Part shown: in pieces, positions 9,265 through 17,428 of the stretch
Layout: each line of letters starts with the position of its first letter
Numbering within the stretch: position 1 is the first letter of the stretch
From: an uncultured Muribaculaceae bacterium
GTDB lineage: Bacteria > Bacteroidota > Bacteroidia > Bacteroidales > Muribaculaceae
Length of the DNA stretch: 64,000 bases
NCBI GenBank assembly: GCA_944321705.1
Contig: CALUMG010000003.1
Coordinates: 1-64,000 of the forward strand
Direction: 5' to 3'
Translations under genes and position numbers: made by a program
The notes under the pieces: model-generated
The model's database searches: none
What the model was told of the DNA's origin: nothing
Seen by the model: the letters and a program-made list of their open reading frames with translations, nothing else

Positions 9265-10458
9265 ATGAACATCAAAGAAATCTGCAAAGACGTTTTTTAT
9301 GTTGGGGTAAACGACCGCACTACGACCCGTTTCGAGGGCCTGTGGCCTCTGCCTCTGGGCGTGAGCTACAACTCCTACATCGTCAAAGGTGAAAAGGTAG
9401 CTCTTATCGACACCGTGCATGTTTCTCAATGCATGAAATTCTTAGGAAACATTGAAAACTTAATCGGGAACGCCAAAATCGATTACTTGATAATAAACCA
9501 CATGGAACCCGACCATTCCGGCTCCATCCAATTCATAAAGACGAAATTCCCCGAAATGAAAATCATCGGCAACGCCAAGACCGCTGCCATGATAAAAGGT
9601 TACTACGGCCTCACCGACGATGTGATTACAGTTGCCGATGGCGAAACTGTAGACCTTGGGAACGGCAAGACTTTGAAATTCGTTTTCACACCCATGGTAC
9701 ACTGGCCCGAGACGATGATGACGCTCGTGGAAGACAACGGCGTGCTATTCAGCGGCGATGCTTTCGGATGCTTCGGAGCACTCAACGGCGGCATCGTGGA
9801 TTGCGAAATGGATACTTCTGCTTATTTCCCTGAAATGTACCGCTACTATTCCAACATCGTTGCCAAGTACGGCCAATTCGTGCAAAAAGCCTTGGCCCGT
9901 TTCAACGATGTCAAAATAAATTACATTTGCAGCACCCACGGCCCGGTATGGCACGATGAAATATCCAAAGTGATTGGAATATACGACCGTCTGAGCAAGT
10001 ATGAAGCCGAAAAAGGTGTCGTGATTGCCTATGCCTCGATGTATGGCAACACCGAAGAGCTGGCCGAAGCCATTGCAAGCGAATTGAGCCGCAACGGAAT
10101 AAAAAATATCAAGATGCACAACCTGTCTTATTCCGACATGTCGTTCGTGCTTGCCGATATCTGCCGTTACAAAGGTCTCATAATCGGAGGTCCGACCTAT
10201 TCAAACGGATTGTTCCCCGAAGTCGAAAAACTGCTCAACGCCATAAAAGTGCGCGAATTAAAGAACCGATATTTCGGATATTTCGGTTCGGGCACTTGGG
10301 CTCCTGTCGTGACAAAACATATCAAGGCTACAGCAGAGAATCTTGATGTCGAAGTAGTAGGAACGCCTTTCGACATGAAACAATCAGCCACCTCGGCCGA
10401 CATCGACAATTGCTGTGCCTTGGCTCAAGCCATGGCCGCCAAGCTGAACGAAGAATAA
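9265..10458 (+). CDS. fprA: Flavodiiron protein (A-type flavoprotein; O2/NO reductase)
   Basis: Cytoplasmic enzyme that reduces O2 to water and/or NO to N2O, protecting anaerobes. The N-terminal metallo-beta-lactamase-like domain carries the diiron ligands (HMEPDH: His79, Glu81, Asp83, His84; a later VHWPETM and the STHGPVWH segment). The C-terminal flavodoxin domain starts near residue 250 with the FMN loop YASMYGNTEE. The 397 residues fit the two-domain class A form with no rubredoxin fusion, so an outside electron donor is needed. The gene stands alone with its own promoter and terminator. Confidence 0.94.
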   Translation: MNIKEICKDVFYVGVNDRTTTRFEGLWPLPLGVSYNSYIVKGEKVALIDTVHVSQCMKFLGNIENLIGNAKIDYLIINHMEPDHSGSIQFIKTKFPEMKIIGNAKTAAMIKGYYGLTDDVITVADGETVDLGNGKTLKFVFTPMVHWPETMMTLVEDNGVLFSGDAFGCFGALNGGIVDCEMDTSAYFPEMYRYYSNIVAKYGQFVQKALARFNDVKINYICSTHGPVWHDEISKVIGIYDRLSKYEAEKGVVIAYASMYGNTEELAEAIASELSRNGIKNIKMHNLSYSDMSFVLADICRYKGLIIGGPTYSNGLFPEVEKLLNAIKVRELKNRYFGYFGSGTWAPVVTKHIKATAENLDVEVVGTPFDMKQSATSADIDNCCALAQAMAAKLNEE

Positions 10459-10481
10459 CCTGTTTTTAAAATACTACATGC

Positions 10482-10517
10482 AATGCCGGTGAGCTTAATG
10501 CCCCCGGCATTCTTTTT
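10482..10517 (+). terminator. Terminator of fprA
   Basis: AATGCCGG (10482-10489) pairs with CCGGCATT (10504-10511), followed by CTTTTT. Confidence 0.85.
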
Positions 10518-10731
10518 ATATTGCCCAATCAATAAACCATCAAACTTCGCCATTTGTTATCCACATGTTTCTACATTAACGCATGCGAATCAATAAATTA
10601 TTTATTGACCTAAAAACCTTTTATCCCTTAAATATTAGTATTTTTGTAATACTTGAAAAGAAAAACGATTCCATTATTAAAAAAACAAAGATGTGATGCT
10701 CTCATATCTCACACATGAATTACCATTAAAA

Positions 10732-11967
10732 ATGAAAAAAATAAATTTAATCCTCGGCATTACATCATGTTGCCTTTTTATCAACTCATGTAACAATGCC
10801 CGAACCTCCGGCAGCACGACAATTGGATCTGATGATGACTCCATCGTTGACGTAGACTCTGTTTATTATGACAAACTGGAAAAAGAAGACGAATGCGACG
10901 GTCTGTTCACATGGTATCGATATTGGGTCGGCAATAAAGTCGGAGCACTCGACAAAAACAAGAACATTCTAATACCTGCCGATTATGACGGCATCGGATG
11001 TGATTATGATGAACATATTTTTACCGTTACCGACTCGGATGGGAATTGGGGCAGATATTACTTAAACGGAGAACTTTTCATAAGTTCTTCCAGAGGATAC
11101 AAAGGCATTATGAAGGTCGATATTTCAAAAGGACGATATTATTACAGTGTCTACGACACGGAAAACGGAACAAACGGAATAGTCGACAAAGACGGAAATG
11201 AAATTTTGCCACAAAAATATAATAACATTTGGCATACGGAAGAATATGCCGACGAAGAAATTGATTCCGACTACGACATCAATTCTTTTGTAATCGCAGA
11301 TGGTGATGATGAGTGGCTGATGTATATCTACATTGACGACAACGGACGCATTTACCGTTTTCCTGAACCTGAATGGACAAGGATATACCGTTCGGCCAAA
11401 GATTATTCCCAAAGAATACAAGTAAGGAAATATACAGATTACATGTATGTAGGCCGACGCAAATTCAAGGCAAGTGGATACATCGACGGGAATAAGGTTT
11501 ATTCTCGAAACACGAAATATGACGATGGCATTTACAGCGAATCCTACTATTTCAATGGCAACCGCCTTGTTTTTGAATCAGATGGTTACAAAAGAGACTT
11601 TTACCTCGAGCGAGATTTTTCAATAGACGATTATGTCCCACAAAGGAACAACACTTATCACGATTCTTACATAGGTGCAGACAGCCAGAATGAGCCATCA
11701 CCCGATGGATATGGCAATAATAATTATTATAATGAGAGTCCTCTTGAATACGACCAGCCAATCGAAAACGCTCCAAATCGGTATAGATGCCGTGCGTGCT
11801 CGCAAAGTGGGACATGTCCCGTGTGCAACGGCTCCGGACAACAACTTAGTGAATTGAGCATCGTCACCGACGATCCAGTATATAAAAAATGCAGGCACTG
11901 CAAAGGAACAGGCCGTTGCCCTGCATGTGGCGGAGACGGATGGATTGATGAGGGAATAGATTTTTAA
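10732..11967 (+). CDS. Lipoprotein with WG-type repeats and DnaJ-like zinc-finger tail
   Basis: From ATG 10732 the protein begins MKKINLILG and has a lipobox ending FINSC (Cys20), so it should be lipid-anchored. An in-frame GTG/ATG 13 codons upstream would spoil the signal peptide. Residues 60-200 hold degenerate WG (KWG) units such as NKVGALDKNKNILIPADYDGI and GIVDKDGNEILPQKYNNI. The middle is rich in Tyr and Asp. The C-terminus has four CxxC pairs in the CxxCxGxG style (CRACSQSGTCPVCNGSG and CRHCKGTGRCPACGGDG), like the cysteine-rich domain of DnaJ, which here would face the periplasm or cell surface. I do not recognise a function. The gene is monocistronic. Confidence 0.8.
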   Translation: MKKINLILGITSCCLFINSCNNARTSGSTTIGSDDDSIVDVDSVYYDKLEKEDECDGLFTWYRYWVGNKVGALDKNKNILIPADYDGIGCDYDEHIFTVTDSDGNWGRYYLNGELFISSSRGYKGIMKVDISKGRYYYSVYDTENGTNGIVDKDGNEILPQKYNNIWHTEEYADEEIDSDYDINSFVIADGDDEWLMYIYIDDNGRIYRFPEPEWTRIYRSAKDYSQRIQVRKYTDYMYVGRRKFKASGYIDGNKVYSRNTKYDDGIYSESYYFNGNRLVFESDGYKRDFYLERDFSIDDYVPQRNNTYHDSYIGADSQNEPSPDGYGNNNYYNESPLEYDQPIENAPNRYRCRACSQSGTCPVCNGSGQQLSELSIVTDDPVYKKCRHCKGTGRCPACGGDGWIDEGIDF

Positions 11968-11974
11968 TTATAAG

Positions 11975-12021
11975 AAAAAAGAAAGCGTTGATTCCAATCA
12001 TTTGATTGATAATCAACGCTT
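11975..12021. terminator. Bidirectional terminator between the lipoprotein gene and tRNA-Pro
   Basis: AAGCGTTGATT (11983-11993) pairs with AATCAACGCTT (12011-12021), and CAATCA/TGATTG (11995-12008) extends the stem inside. The A-run at 11975-11980 gives the T-tract for the tRNA transcript on the minus strand. Confidence 0.8.
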
Positions 12022-12027
12022 TTACTG

Positions 12028-12102
12028 TCGGGGTACCAAGATTCGAACTTGGGACCCCCTGCTCCCAAAGCAGGTGCGCTAACCGGACTGCGCTACACCC
12101 CG
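12028..12102 (-). tRNA. tRNA-Pro (anticodon TGG), copy 2 in transcription order
   Basis: 75-nt cloverleaf without encoded CCA. The acceptor CGGGGTG pairs with TACCCCG, the anticodon stem is CCTGC/GCAGG with loop TTTGGGA (anticodon TGG), and the T-arm carries GTTCGAATC. Identical in all 75 positions to the copy at 12154-12228. Confidence 0.96.
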
Positions 12103-12153
12103 AAAACAATTACCCGATACTTCGGCTCGACTGCAAATGCAAATCTTTTCTTG

Positions 12154-12228
12154 TCGGGGTACCAAGATTCGAACTTGGGACCCCCTGCTCCCAAAGCAGG
12201 TGCGCTAACCGGACTGCGCTACACCCCG
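12154..12228 (-). tRNA. tRNA-Pro (anticodon TGG), copy 1 in transcription order
   Basis: Same 75-nt sequence as the copy at 12028-12102, 126 bp away. The two share one promoter (12262-12291) and one terminator, so they are probably processed from a single transcript. Confidence 0.96.
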
Positions 12229-12261
12229 AGATGATTGCACCCGTATCGCGTAATTGCGGTG

Positions 12262-12291
12262 CAAAGTTACTGCAACTTTTTTAATTTACAA
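12262..12291 (-). promoter_or_regulatory. Promoter of the tRNA-Pro pair
   Basis: On the minus strand: TTG (12291-12289), 19-nt spacer, TAACTTTG (12269-12262). It diverges from the tdk promoter. Confidence 0.75.
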
Positions 12292-12309
12292 GCTTTTTTC
12301 GGATAAAAT

Positions 12310-12381
12310 TTTGTTTATTTTTAGAATTCTATTGCCTAACTTTGTCTTAGTGCCCGATTAAAAGGAACTCTAACGAGTTCC
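12310..12381 (+). promoter_or_regulatory. tdk promoter and leader hairpin
   Basis: -7 box TAACTTTG at 12337-12344. TTTG at 12310-12313 is 23 nt upstream, slightly far. The leader then has a perfect hairpin, GGAACTC-TAAC-GAGTTCC (12364-12381), about 50 nt before the tdk ATG. Confidence 0.5.
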
Positions 12382-12433
12382 ATTGACGCCGGGGCTTGTT
12401 TTTCACACAAATCAACGAACAACCTGAAAACAT

Positions 12434-13063
12434 ATGAACCGCATTGGCAAATTATATTTCCGCTATGGCACAATGGGCTCGGCTAAAACCGCCATGTTGC
12501 TGACTACCGCTTACAATTTCGAAGAACGCGGAATGGAATACTTGTGCCTTAAACCCATAATCGACAACCGTGAATCGGACAACGTGATAAGATCTCGGAT
12601 AGGAATTGAGCGCAAATGCTTATGGATATACCCCGACAGCGACCTGTATGAACTCGCAAAAAAGATATTTGAAGAAACACTCGTCGTGAAAGACTGGATT
12701 CTCATCGACGAAGCACAATTCCTGACCACGGCGCAGGTCGACCAACTGGCACGCGTAGTGGACGACTATGGCAGCAATGTAGTGTGCTACGGATTGCGTA
12801 CCGACTTCCAAACACACCTCTTTGAAGGTTCTAAAAGACTATTTGAAATTGCCGACACAATAGATGAAATAAAAAGCACATGCTCTTGCGGACGAAAAAC
12901 CATAGTGAACGCACGCATCGACAAGGAAGGCAACATCGTGACCGATGGCGACCAAGTAGAGATAGGGGGCAATGACAAATATGTGGCTCTATGCCGTAAC
13001 TGCTGGCGCAACAGGCGCATTGAATCAGCCGAAAGAAACGCATTGAAATTCCAACCCGAATGA
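12434..13063 (+). CDS. tdk: Thymidine kinase, type II
   Basis: Phosphorylates thymidine to dTMP with ATP (salvage pathway, cytoplasm). It has the P-loop YGTMGSAKT, the Walker B/lasso base DEAQFL, the substrate region YGLRTDFQTHLFEGS, and the structural zinc site CSCGRK with CRNCW near the C-terminus. The 209 residues are normal for the tetrameric TK1-like family. It converges on the zinc-ribbon gene through a shared hairpin. Confidence 0.95.
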   Translation: MNRIGKLYFRYGTMGSAKTAMLLTTAYNFEERGMEYLCLKPIIDNRESDNVIRSRIGIERKCLWIYPDSDLYELAKKIFEETLVVKDWILIDEAQFLTTAQVDQLARVVDDYGSNVVCYGLRTDFQTHLFEGSKRLFEIADTIDEIKSTCSCGRKTIVNARIDKEGNIVTDGDQVEIGGNDKYVALCRNCWRNRRIESAERNALKFQPE

Positions 13064-13090
13064 AAATCACGCCAAATAGTGACATAAACG

Positions 13091-13133
13091 AAAAAGCCGG
13101 AAATGACTCCATAACGTCAAATCCGGCTTCTTT
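13091..13133. terminator. Bidirectional terminator between tdk and the zinc-ribbon gene
   Basis: AAGCCGGA (13094-13101) pairs with TCCGGCTT (13122-13129). There is an A-run before and a T-rich stretch after, so it can serve both converging genes. Confidence 0.8.
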
Positions 13134-13157
13134 ATATTATTGCAAGTAATATGCGTC

Positions 13158-13949
13158 TTACTTAGTCACCGTAGCATTTGCTTCAGCTTCGGAAACTCCT
13201 GCAAGTTCAGGATCAATCAATATACGACCGCAATATTCACATACGATAACCTTCTTGTGCATTTTTATTTCCATTTGCCTTTGAGGCGGAATGCGGTTAA
13301 AGCAACCACCACAGGCATTACGTTGGATATACACTATGCCAAGGCCGTTGCGCGCGCTTTTGCGTATGCGCTTGAAAGCGGTAAGCAATCGAGGCTCTAT
13401 CTTCACTTCAAGTTTCTTTGCCTGTTCACGCAATTTTTCCTCATCTTGCTTAGTTTCAGAAACTATTTCGCTCAACTCGCCTTTCTTTTCAGCAAGTATA
13501 TGATTTTTGTCAGCAAGATTCTCTTCGGCTGCAGCCACATCGGCATTTTTCTGTTCCTCTTGCTTTGAGAACTCGCTTATGCGTTTTTCGGCAAGTTCTA
13601 TGTTCAAGTGTTCATATTCAATTTCCTTCGTTAGGAAATCATATTCCTTGTTATTCCGCACATTATCCTGCTGCGCAGTATATTTTTCTATACGAGCGTT
13701 GGCTTCCTCAATGTCGCGCTTTTGCTTCGACACGTCCTCTTTCAATTGTTCTATATCGTTTTTATAGTTTTGAATGCGCGTCTGAAGCCCGGCAACCTCA
13801 TCTTCAAGATCCTGCACTTCAAGCGGCAACTCGCCCCTGATTGTCTTTATGCGGTCAACTTCCGACAAGATTGTCTGAAGCTGGTAAAGCGTCCTCAGGC
13901 GCTCTTCGACTGTCAATTCTTTTTCTTGTTTTGTCTTTTCAGTAGCCAT
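13158..13949 (-). CDS. Coiled-coil protein with C4 zinc ribbon
   Basis: Residues 15-190 form a long antiparallel coiled coil (heptads rich in Glu, Lys, Leu and Ile, no membrane segment). The last third has a zinc ribbon, NACGGC followed by CEYCGR. This layout matches the widespread C4-type zinc-ribbon family (DUF164/CdsZ-like). In Chlamydia a member has been tied to protein secretion and nucleic-acid binding, but the general role is open. It lies 3 nt after the NIF3 gene, a pairing common in Bacteroidales, so the two are one operon. Confidence 0.85.
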   Translation of the reverse strand: MATEKTKQEKELTVEERLRTLYQLQTILSEVDRIKTIRGELPLEVQDLEDEVAGLQTRIQNYKNDIEQLKEDVSKQKRDIEEANARIEKYTAQQDNVRNNKEYDFLTKEIEYEHLNIELAEKRISEFSKQEEQKNADVAAAEENLADKNHILAEKKGELSEIVSETKQDEEKLREQAKKLEVKIEPRLLTAFKRIRKSARNGLGIVYIQRNACGGCFNRIPPQRQMEIKMHKKVIVCEYCGRILIDPELAGVSEAEANATVTK

Positions 13950-13952
13950 AGC

Positions 13953-15041
13953 TTATAAAAAACTTATTGGATTTTTTTCAAATTCAGCGTAATAGGTTGC
14001 AAAGTTAGGAAATTTTTTCTTAATTATATCATAAAAAATCCCTTTTGTGCATTCCTCACTCTCATAATGGCCTATATTGGCTATTACGATTCTATCATTA
14101 TAACTTGTGAAATCATGATATTTCAAGTCTCCGCACATGTAGATGTCGGCACCGTTCCTTATCGCATCGGGAATAAACTCGCCACCGGCACCTCCGCACA
14201 AAGCGACTTTTCTCACGATTGAATCAAGATTGCCGCTGCAAGGCACAGCCGCGATGTTCAACACACTTTTCACATGCGCTATGAAGTCGGCAGCCTTGAC
14301 CGCATCAACCTCTCCCACTATGCCAAGACCTGTGCGTTGCTTGTTTTCGACTTTGAAAAGGTCATAAGCAGGTTCTTCATAAGGATGAGCATCAAGCATG
14401 GCCGATACCACCCTTCCTGTGATGGAGACTGGAAATACAACCTCGACCCGCACCTCGGCTTCCTCATGCTGCTCGCCAACGTTCCCGGCAAACGGATTGG
14501 CTCCATCGACAGGACGATATGTCCCGGTTCCGTTCATGCGATAAGCACACCGGTCATAGTTACCAATGTGCCCTGCACCTGCTTGCCACATTGCTTCGTT
14601 GACGGCATCGACATAGGCAACAGGCACAAAAACGACAAGTTTCATCACCTGTCCCGATTGAGGAACAAGCACACGCACATTTCTCAACCCTAGTTTCTCG
14701 GCATCGCGCCACGACACGCCGCCCACGGCACTGTCCATATTTGTGTGTGCCGAATATATGGTTATGCCATTGCGCAATGCCTTGACAACGATGCGTTCCA
14801 CGGGAGTAGCACCCACAATGCGTTTCAATCCTTTGAACAACAGTGGGTGGTGCGAAATTACAAGATTAACACCCTTTGCCACAGCCTCGTCCACTACCTT
14901 CTCCGTGACATCAACACACAATATCGCGCCTGTCGCTTCATTGTCGACATCGCCAACTTGCACGCCGGCATTGTCCCAACTTTCTTGTAGGCAAAGTGGG
15001 GCAAAATCTTCAATTGCCGATATTATTTCCTTTATTTTCAT
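13953..15041 (-). CDS. NIF3/YqfO-like dinuclear metal-centre protein (GTP cyclohydrolase I type 2-like)
   Basis: NIF3 family with the metal-ligand motifs ISHHPLLFKG and SAHTNMD in the first half, and GHYESE with nearby His near the end. The inserted central domain (about 130-230, PII-like, with AHPYEEPAYD) marks the longer YqfO subtype. These proteins form hexameric rings. The biochemical role is unsettled, and the folE2-like label in databases is not well supported. The start at ATG 15041 (MKIKEII) is preferred because an upstream ATG at 15065 falls inside the aspS terminator. It is cotranscribed with the zinc-ribbon gene. Confidence 0.88.
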   Translation of the reverse strand: MKIKEIISAIEDFAPLCLQESWDNAGVQVGDVDNEATGAILCVDVTEKVVDEAVAKGVNLVISHHPLLFKGLKRIVGATPVERIVVKALRNGITIYSAHTNMDSAVGGVSWRDAEKLGLRNVRVLVPQSGQVMKLVVFVPVAYVDAVNEAMWQAGAGHIGNYDRCAYRMNGTGTYRPVDGANPFAGNVGEQHEEAEVRVEVVFPVSITGRVVSAMLDAHPYEEPAYDLFKVENKQRTGLGIVGEVDAVKAADFIAHVKSVLNIAAVPCSGNLDSIVRKVALCGGAGGEFIPDAIRNGADIYMCGDLKYHDFTSYNDRIVIANIGHYESEECTKGIFYDIIKKKFPNFATYYAEFEKNPISFL

Positions 15042-15063
15042 CTGACGCCGGTTTATCATAAAC

Positions 15064-15100
15064 AAAGCGGTACCAAGGCATAAATTACTGGCACCGCTTT
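15064..15100 (-). terminator. Terminator of aspS
   Basis: AAAGCGGTACCA (15064-15075) pairs with TGGCACCGCTTT (15089-15100) except for one mismatch. It lies 17 nt after the aspS stop. Confidence 0.7.
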
Positions 15101-15116
15101 GAATTTTACCATGATA

Positions 15117-16892
15117 TCATTTGTTCTTTTCTTTCTCAATCCTTTCGGCATCGACCTTTATGTACAACTCGTCGAGTTGTTCTTGATCGAGCGCGCTCGG
15201 AGCGTCGTTCATCATGTCTCGGCCGGAATTGTTCTTTGGGAACGCGATAGTATCGCGTATGCTGTCGAGACCGGCAACCATCGACACAAAGCGGTCAAAT
15301 CCGAATGCCAATCCTGCATGAGGCGGTGCTCCATACTTGAATGCCTCCATCAAGAAGCCGAATTGCTCTTGTGCACGTTCTTCGGTGAATCCGAGCAATT
15401 CAAACATCTTGTCTTGCAACTTCGGATCATGGATACGGATGCTGCCTCCTCCAAGTTCTACGCCATTCACTACCATGTCGTATGCGTTGGCTCTTACATT
15501 GCCGGTATCGCTGTCGAGCAATGGAATATCCTCATCTTTGGGCTTGGTAAACGGATGGTGCATTGCATAGTAGCGTTGAGTCTCTTCATCCCACTCAAAC
15601 ATCGGGAAATCAATTACCCACAACGGAGCAAACACGTTCTTATCCCTCAATCCTAGGCGATTGCCCATTTCAAGTCGCAATTCGTTCAACGCCTTGCGTG
15701 TAGGCATTGTCTTGCCGGCAAGAATCAAAATCAAGTCTCCCGGCTTGGCTTCGCAACGTTCTGCCCATTGCTTCAAATCGGCATCGCTATAGAACTTGCC
15801 TACGCTACTCTTGAAGCTGCCGTCATTTTCAACTTTTACCCAAACAAGGCCTTTGGCACCTATTTGAGGACGTTTAACAAAATCGGTCAACTCATCGAGC
15901 TGCTTTCTTGTGTAACCGGCGCATCCCGTAGCGCAGATGGCTCCTACATACTCGGCACTGTCGAATACTGCGAAATTCTTGTCTTCGGTCAAGTCTTTCA
16001 ACTCAACAAATCGCATTCCGAAGCGTATATCGGGCTTGTCGCTGCCATAGTACTTCATGGCATCGGCCCACGTCATGCGAGGGAACGGCTCGTTGAATTC
16101 TATGTTTCTCACATACTTGAATATGTGTTTTACAAGTCCTTCAAACATCTGAAGCACGTCTTCCTGTTCTACGAAAGACATTTCACAGTCGATTTGCGTG
16201 AACTCAGGCTGACGGTCGGCCCTCAAATCCTCATCCCTGAAGCACTTTGCAATCTGGAAGTAACGGTCAAAGCCTGCCACCATCAACAATTGCTTGTAAA
16301 GTTGCGGAGACTGAGGCAATGCATAGAATTGCCCCGGATTCATGCGCGACGGAACGACGAAATCGCGTGCGCCTTCGGGTGTAGACTTCACAAGTATCGG
16401 AGTTTCTACTTCAAGGAAACCGTTTTCATCAAGATACTTACGCAATTCAAATGCCATGCGGTGACGCAACTCAAGGTTGCGGCGCACTGCCCCACGGCGC
16501 AAGTCGAGATACCTGAACTGCATACGCAAGTCGTCGCCACCGTCCGAGTTGTCCTCGATTGTGAACGGTGGAATCTCGCTCTTGTTCAAGATATTCAGTT
16601 CCTTCGCAATTATTTCTATGTCACCAGTAGGTATATTATTGTTTTTGCTCGAACGCTCGGCAACCGTTCCCGTAATTTGAACGACATATTCGCGTCCCAA
16701 ATGATTGGCTTTGTCGCACAATTCGGCATCAACTTCGTTATTGAACACTATCTGCGTAATTCCATAACGGTCGCGCATGTCGACAAAAGTCATTCCGCCG
16801 AGCTTGCGGGTGCGCTGCACCCAACCGGCCAATGTCACTACTTCGCCGACATTAGCCATGCGAAGCTCTCCACAAGTCTTAGTCCTGTACAT
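15117..16892 (-). CDS. aspS: Aspartyl-tRNA synthetase, bacterial type
   Basis: Class IIb synthetase that charges tRNA-Asp. The N-terminal OB fold (1-110) binds the anticodon. Motif 2 lies in [18 protein letters not shown], and motif 3 is GLAFGFDRF near residue 540. The bacterial GAD insertion lies between about 290 and 410. The 591 residues are normal. A -7 box TAAATTTG lies on the minus strand at 16959-16952, about 60 nt upstream of the ATG. Whether the enzyme also charges tRNA-Asn depends on whether asnS exists elsewhere, which this window cannot tell. Confidence 0.96.
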   Translation of the reverse strand: MYRTKTCGELRMANVGEVVTLAGWVQRTRKLGGMTFVDMRDRYGITQIVFNNEVDAELCDKANHLGREYVVQITGTVAERSSKNNNIPTGDIEIIAKELNILNKSEIPPFTIEDNSDGGDDLRMQFRYLDLRRGAVRRNLELRHRMAFELRKYLDENGFLEVETPILVKSTPEGARDFVVPSRMNPGQFYALPQSPQLYKQLLMVAGFDRYFQIAKCFRDEDLRADRQPEFTQIDCEMSFVEQEDVLQMFEGLVKHIFKYVRNIEFNEPFPRMTWADAMKYYGSDKPDIRFGMRFVELKDLTEDKNFAVFDSAEYVGAICATGCAGYTRKQLDELTDFVKRPQIGAKGLVWVKVENDGSFKSSVGKFYSDADLKQWAERCEAKPGDLILILAGKTMPTRKALNELRLEMGNRLGLRDKNVFAPLWVIDFPMFEWDEETQRYYAMHHPFTKPKDEDIPLLDSDTGNVRANAYDMVVNGVELGGGSIRIHDPKLQDKMFELLGFTEERAQEQFGFLMEAFKYGAPPHAGLAFGFDRFVSMVAGLDSIRDTIAFPKNNSGRDMMNDAPSALDQEQLDELYIKVDAERIEKEKNK

Positions 16893-17160
16893 ATTCTAAC
16901 ACATAATTTCGACCTCACCAAGCGGCAAGGCCTTTCATTCATAATTATATGCAAATTTAGCACATTATTGCAACATAAGTACAACCTTGACTGCAAAAAA
17001 AGCAGCAACAACAGCACTCTTCATTTAACTCCCGACATGGGACGTGCAACCCCGGAAGCCATCGACCGCCAGCGGCTCATAAAACAGGGCGCAAGACATG
17101 AACACCATCTGCGGCTCTTGACTCGGCCACACCCATAATTTTCCCAGATTACCAAAATAT
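16893..17160. other. Intergenic stretch upstream of aspS
   Basis: Holds the presumed aspS promoter (minus-strand TAAATTTG, 16959-16952, with TTG 22 nt upstream at 16984-16982). Otherwise I see no gene; short ORFs on both strands have no motifs. It ends at the MITE-like element. Confidence 0.5.
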
Positions 17161-17328
17161 TATAGGGTGTATCAAAATTGCAACCACGATATTGTAGAGA
17201 CGCGACTTCATCGCGTCTCGCAGCTTGCAATCACACACAAATACTTGTGTATCAGCGTTTATGATTAATAAGACGTGATGAAGTCGCATCTCTACATGTT
17301 ATCTGAACAGATTATGACACACCCTATT
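17161..17328. repeat. MITE-like non-coding inverted-repeat element
   Basis: Outer ends ATAGGGTGTATCA (17162-17174) and TGACACACCCTAT (17315-17327) are inverted repeats with 12 of 13 matches. Inside, a 25-bp arm at 17194-17218 is inverted at 17271-17295 with 23 of 25 matches, and a small dyad (ACACAA/TTGTGT) sits between. The single strand could fold almost end to end. There is no ORF, as expected for a miniature element moved by a transposase coded elsewhere. I see no clear target-site duplication. It lies between two genes that point away from it (guaA ends here, aspS starts beyond it). Confidence 0.7.
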
Positions 17329-17360
17329 TTATCCAAGGGGTAATGAAAACCGGATACAAT

Positions 17361-17403
17361 AGAAAAACCGAGGACTTGCCAAGCAAAAGCCTGCAAGTCC
17401 TCG
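17361..17403 (-). terminator. Terminator of guaA
   Basis: CGAGGACTTGC (17369-17379) pairs perfectly with GCAAGTCCTCG (17393-17403). On the minus strand the stem is followed by GTTTTTC. Confidence 0.88.
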
Positions 17404-17428
17404 TTCAAATGCATTTATGTCATTGGGA

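Noticed and set aside
12006..12284. Repeated peptide coded across the two tRNA-Pro genes
   Set aside because: The repeat comes from translating two identical tRNA genes; there is no independent evidence for a protein.
15768..17138. 456-codon open frame on the plus strand
   Set aside because: It lies almost wholly antisense to aspS, has no domain or start signal, and runs through the aspS promoter. It arises from codon bias in aspS.
17021..17230. 69-codon ORF at the left end of the MITE-like element
   Set aside because: No start signal or motif; it spans the element border and is probably chance, so it is not a transposase remnant.
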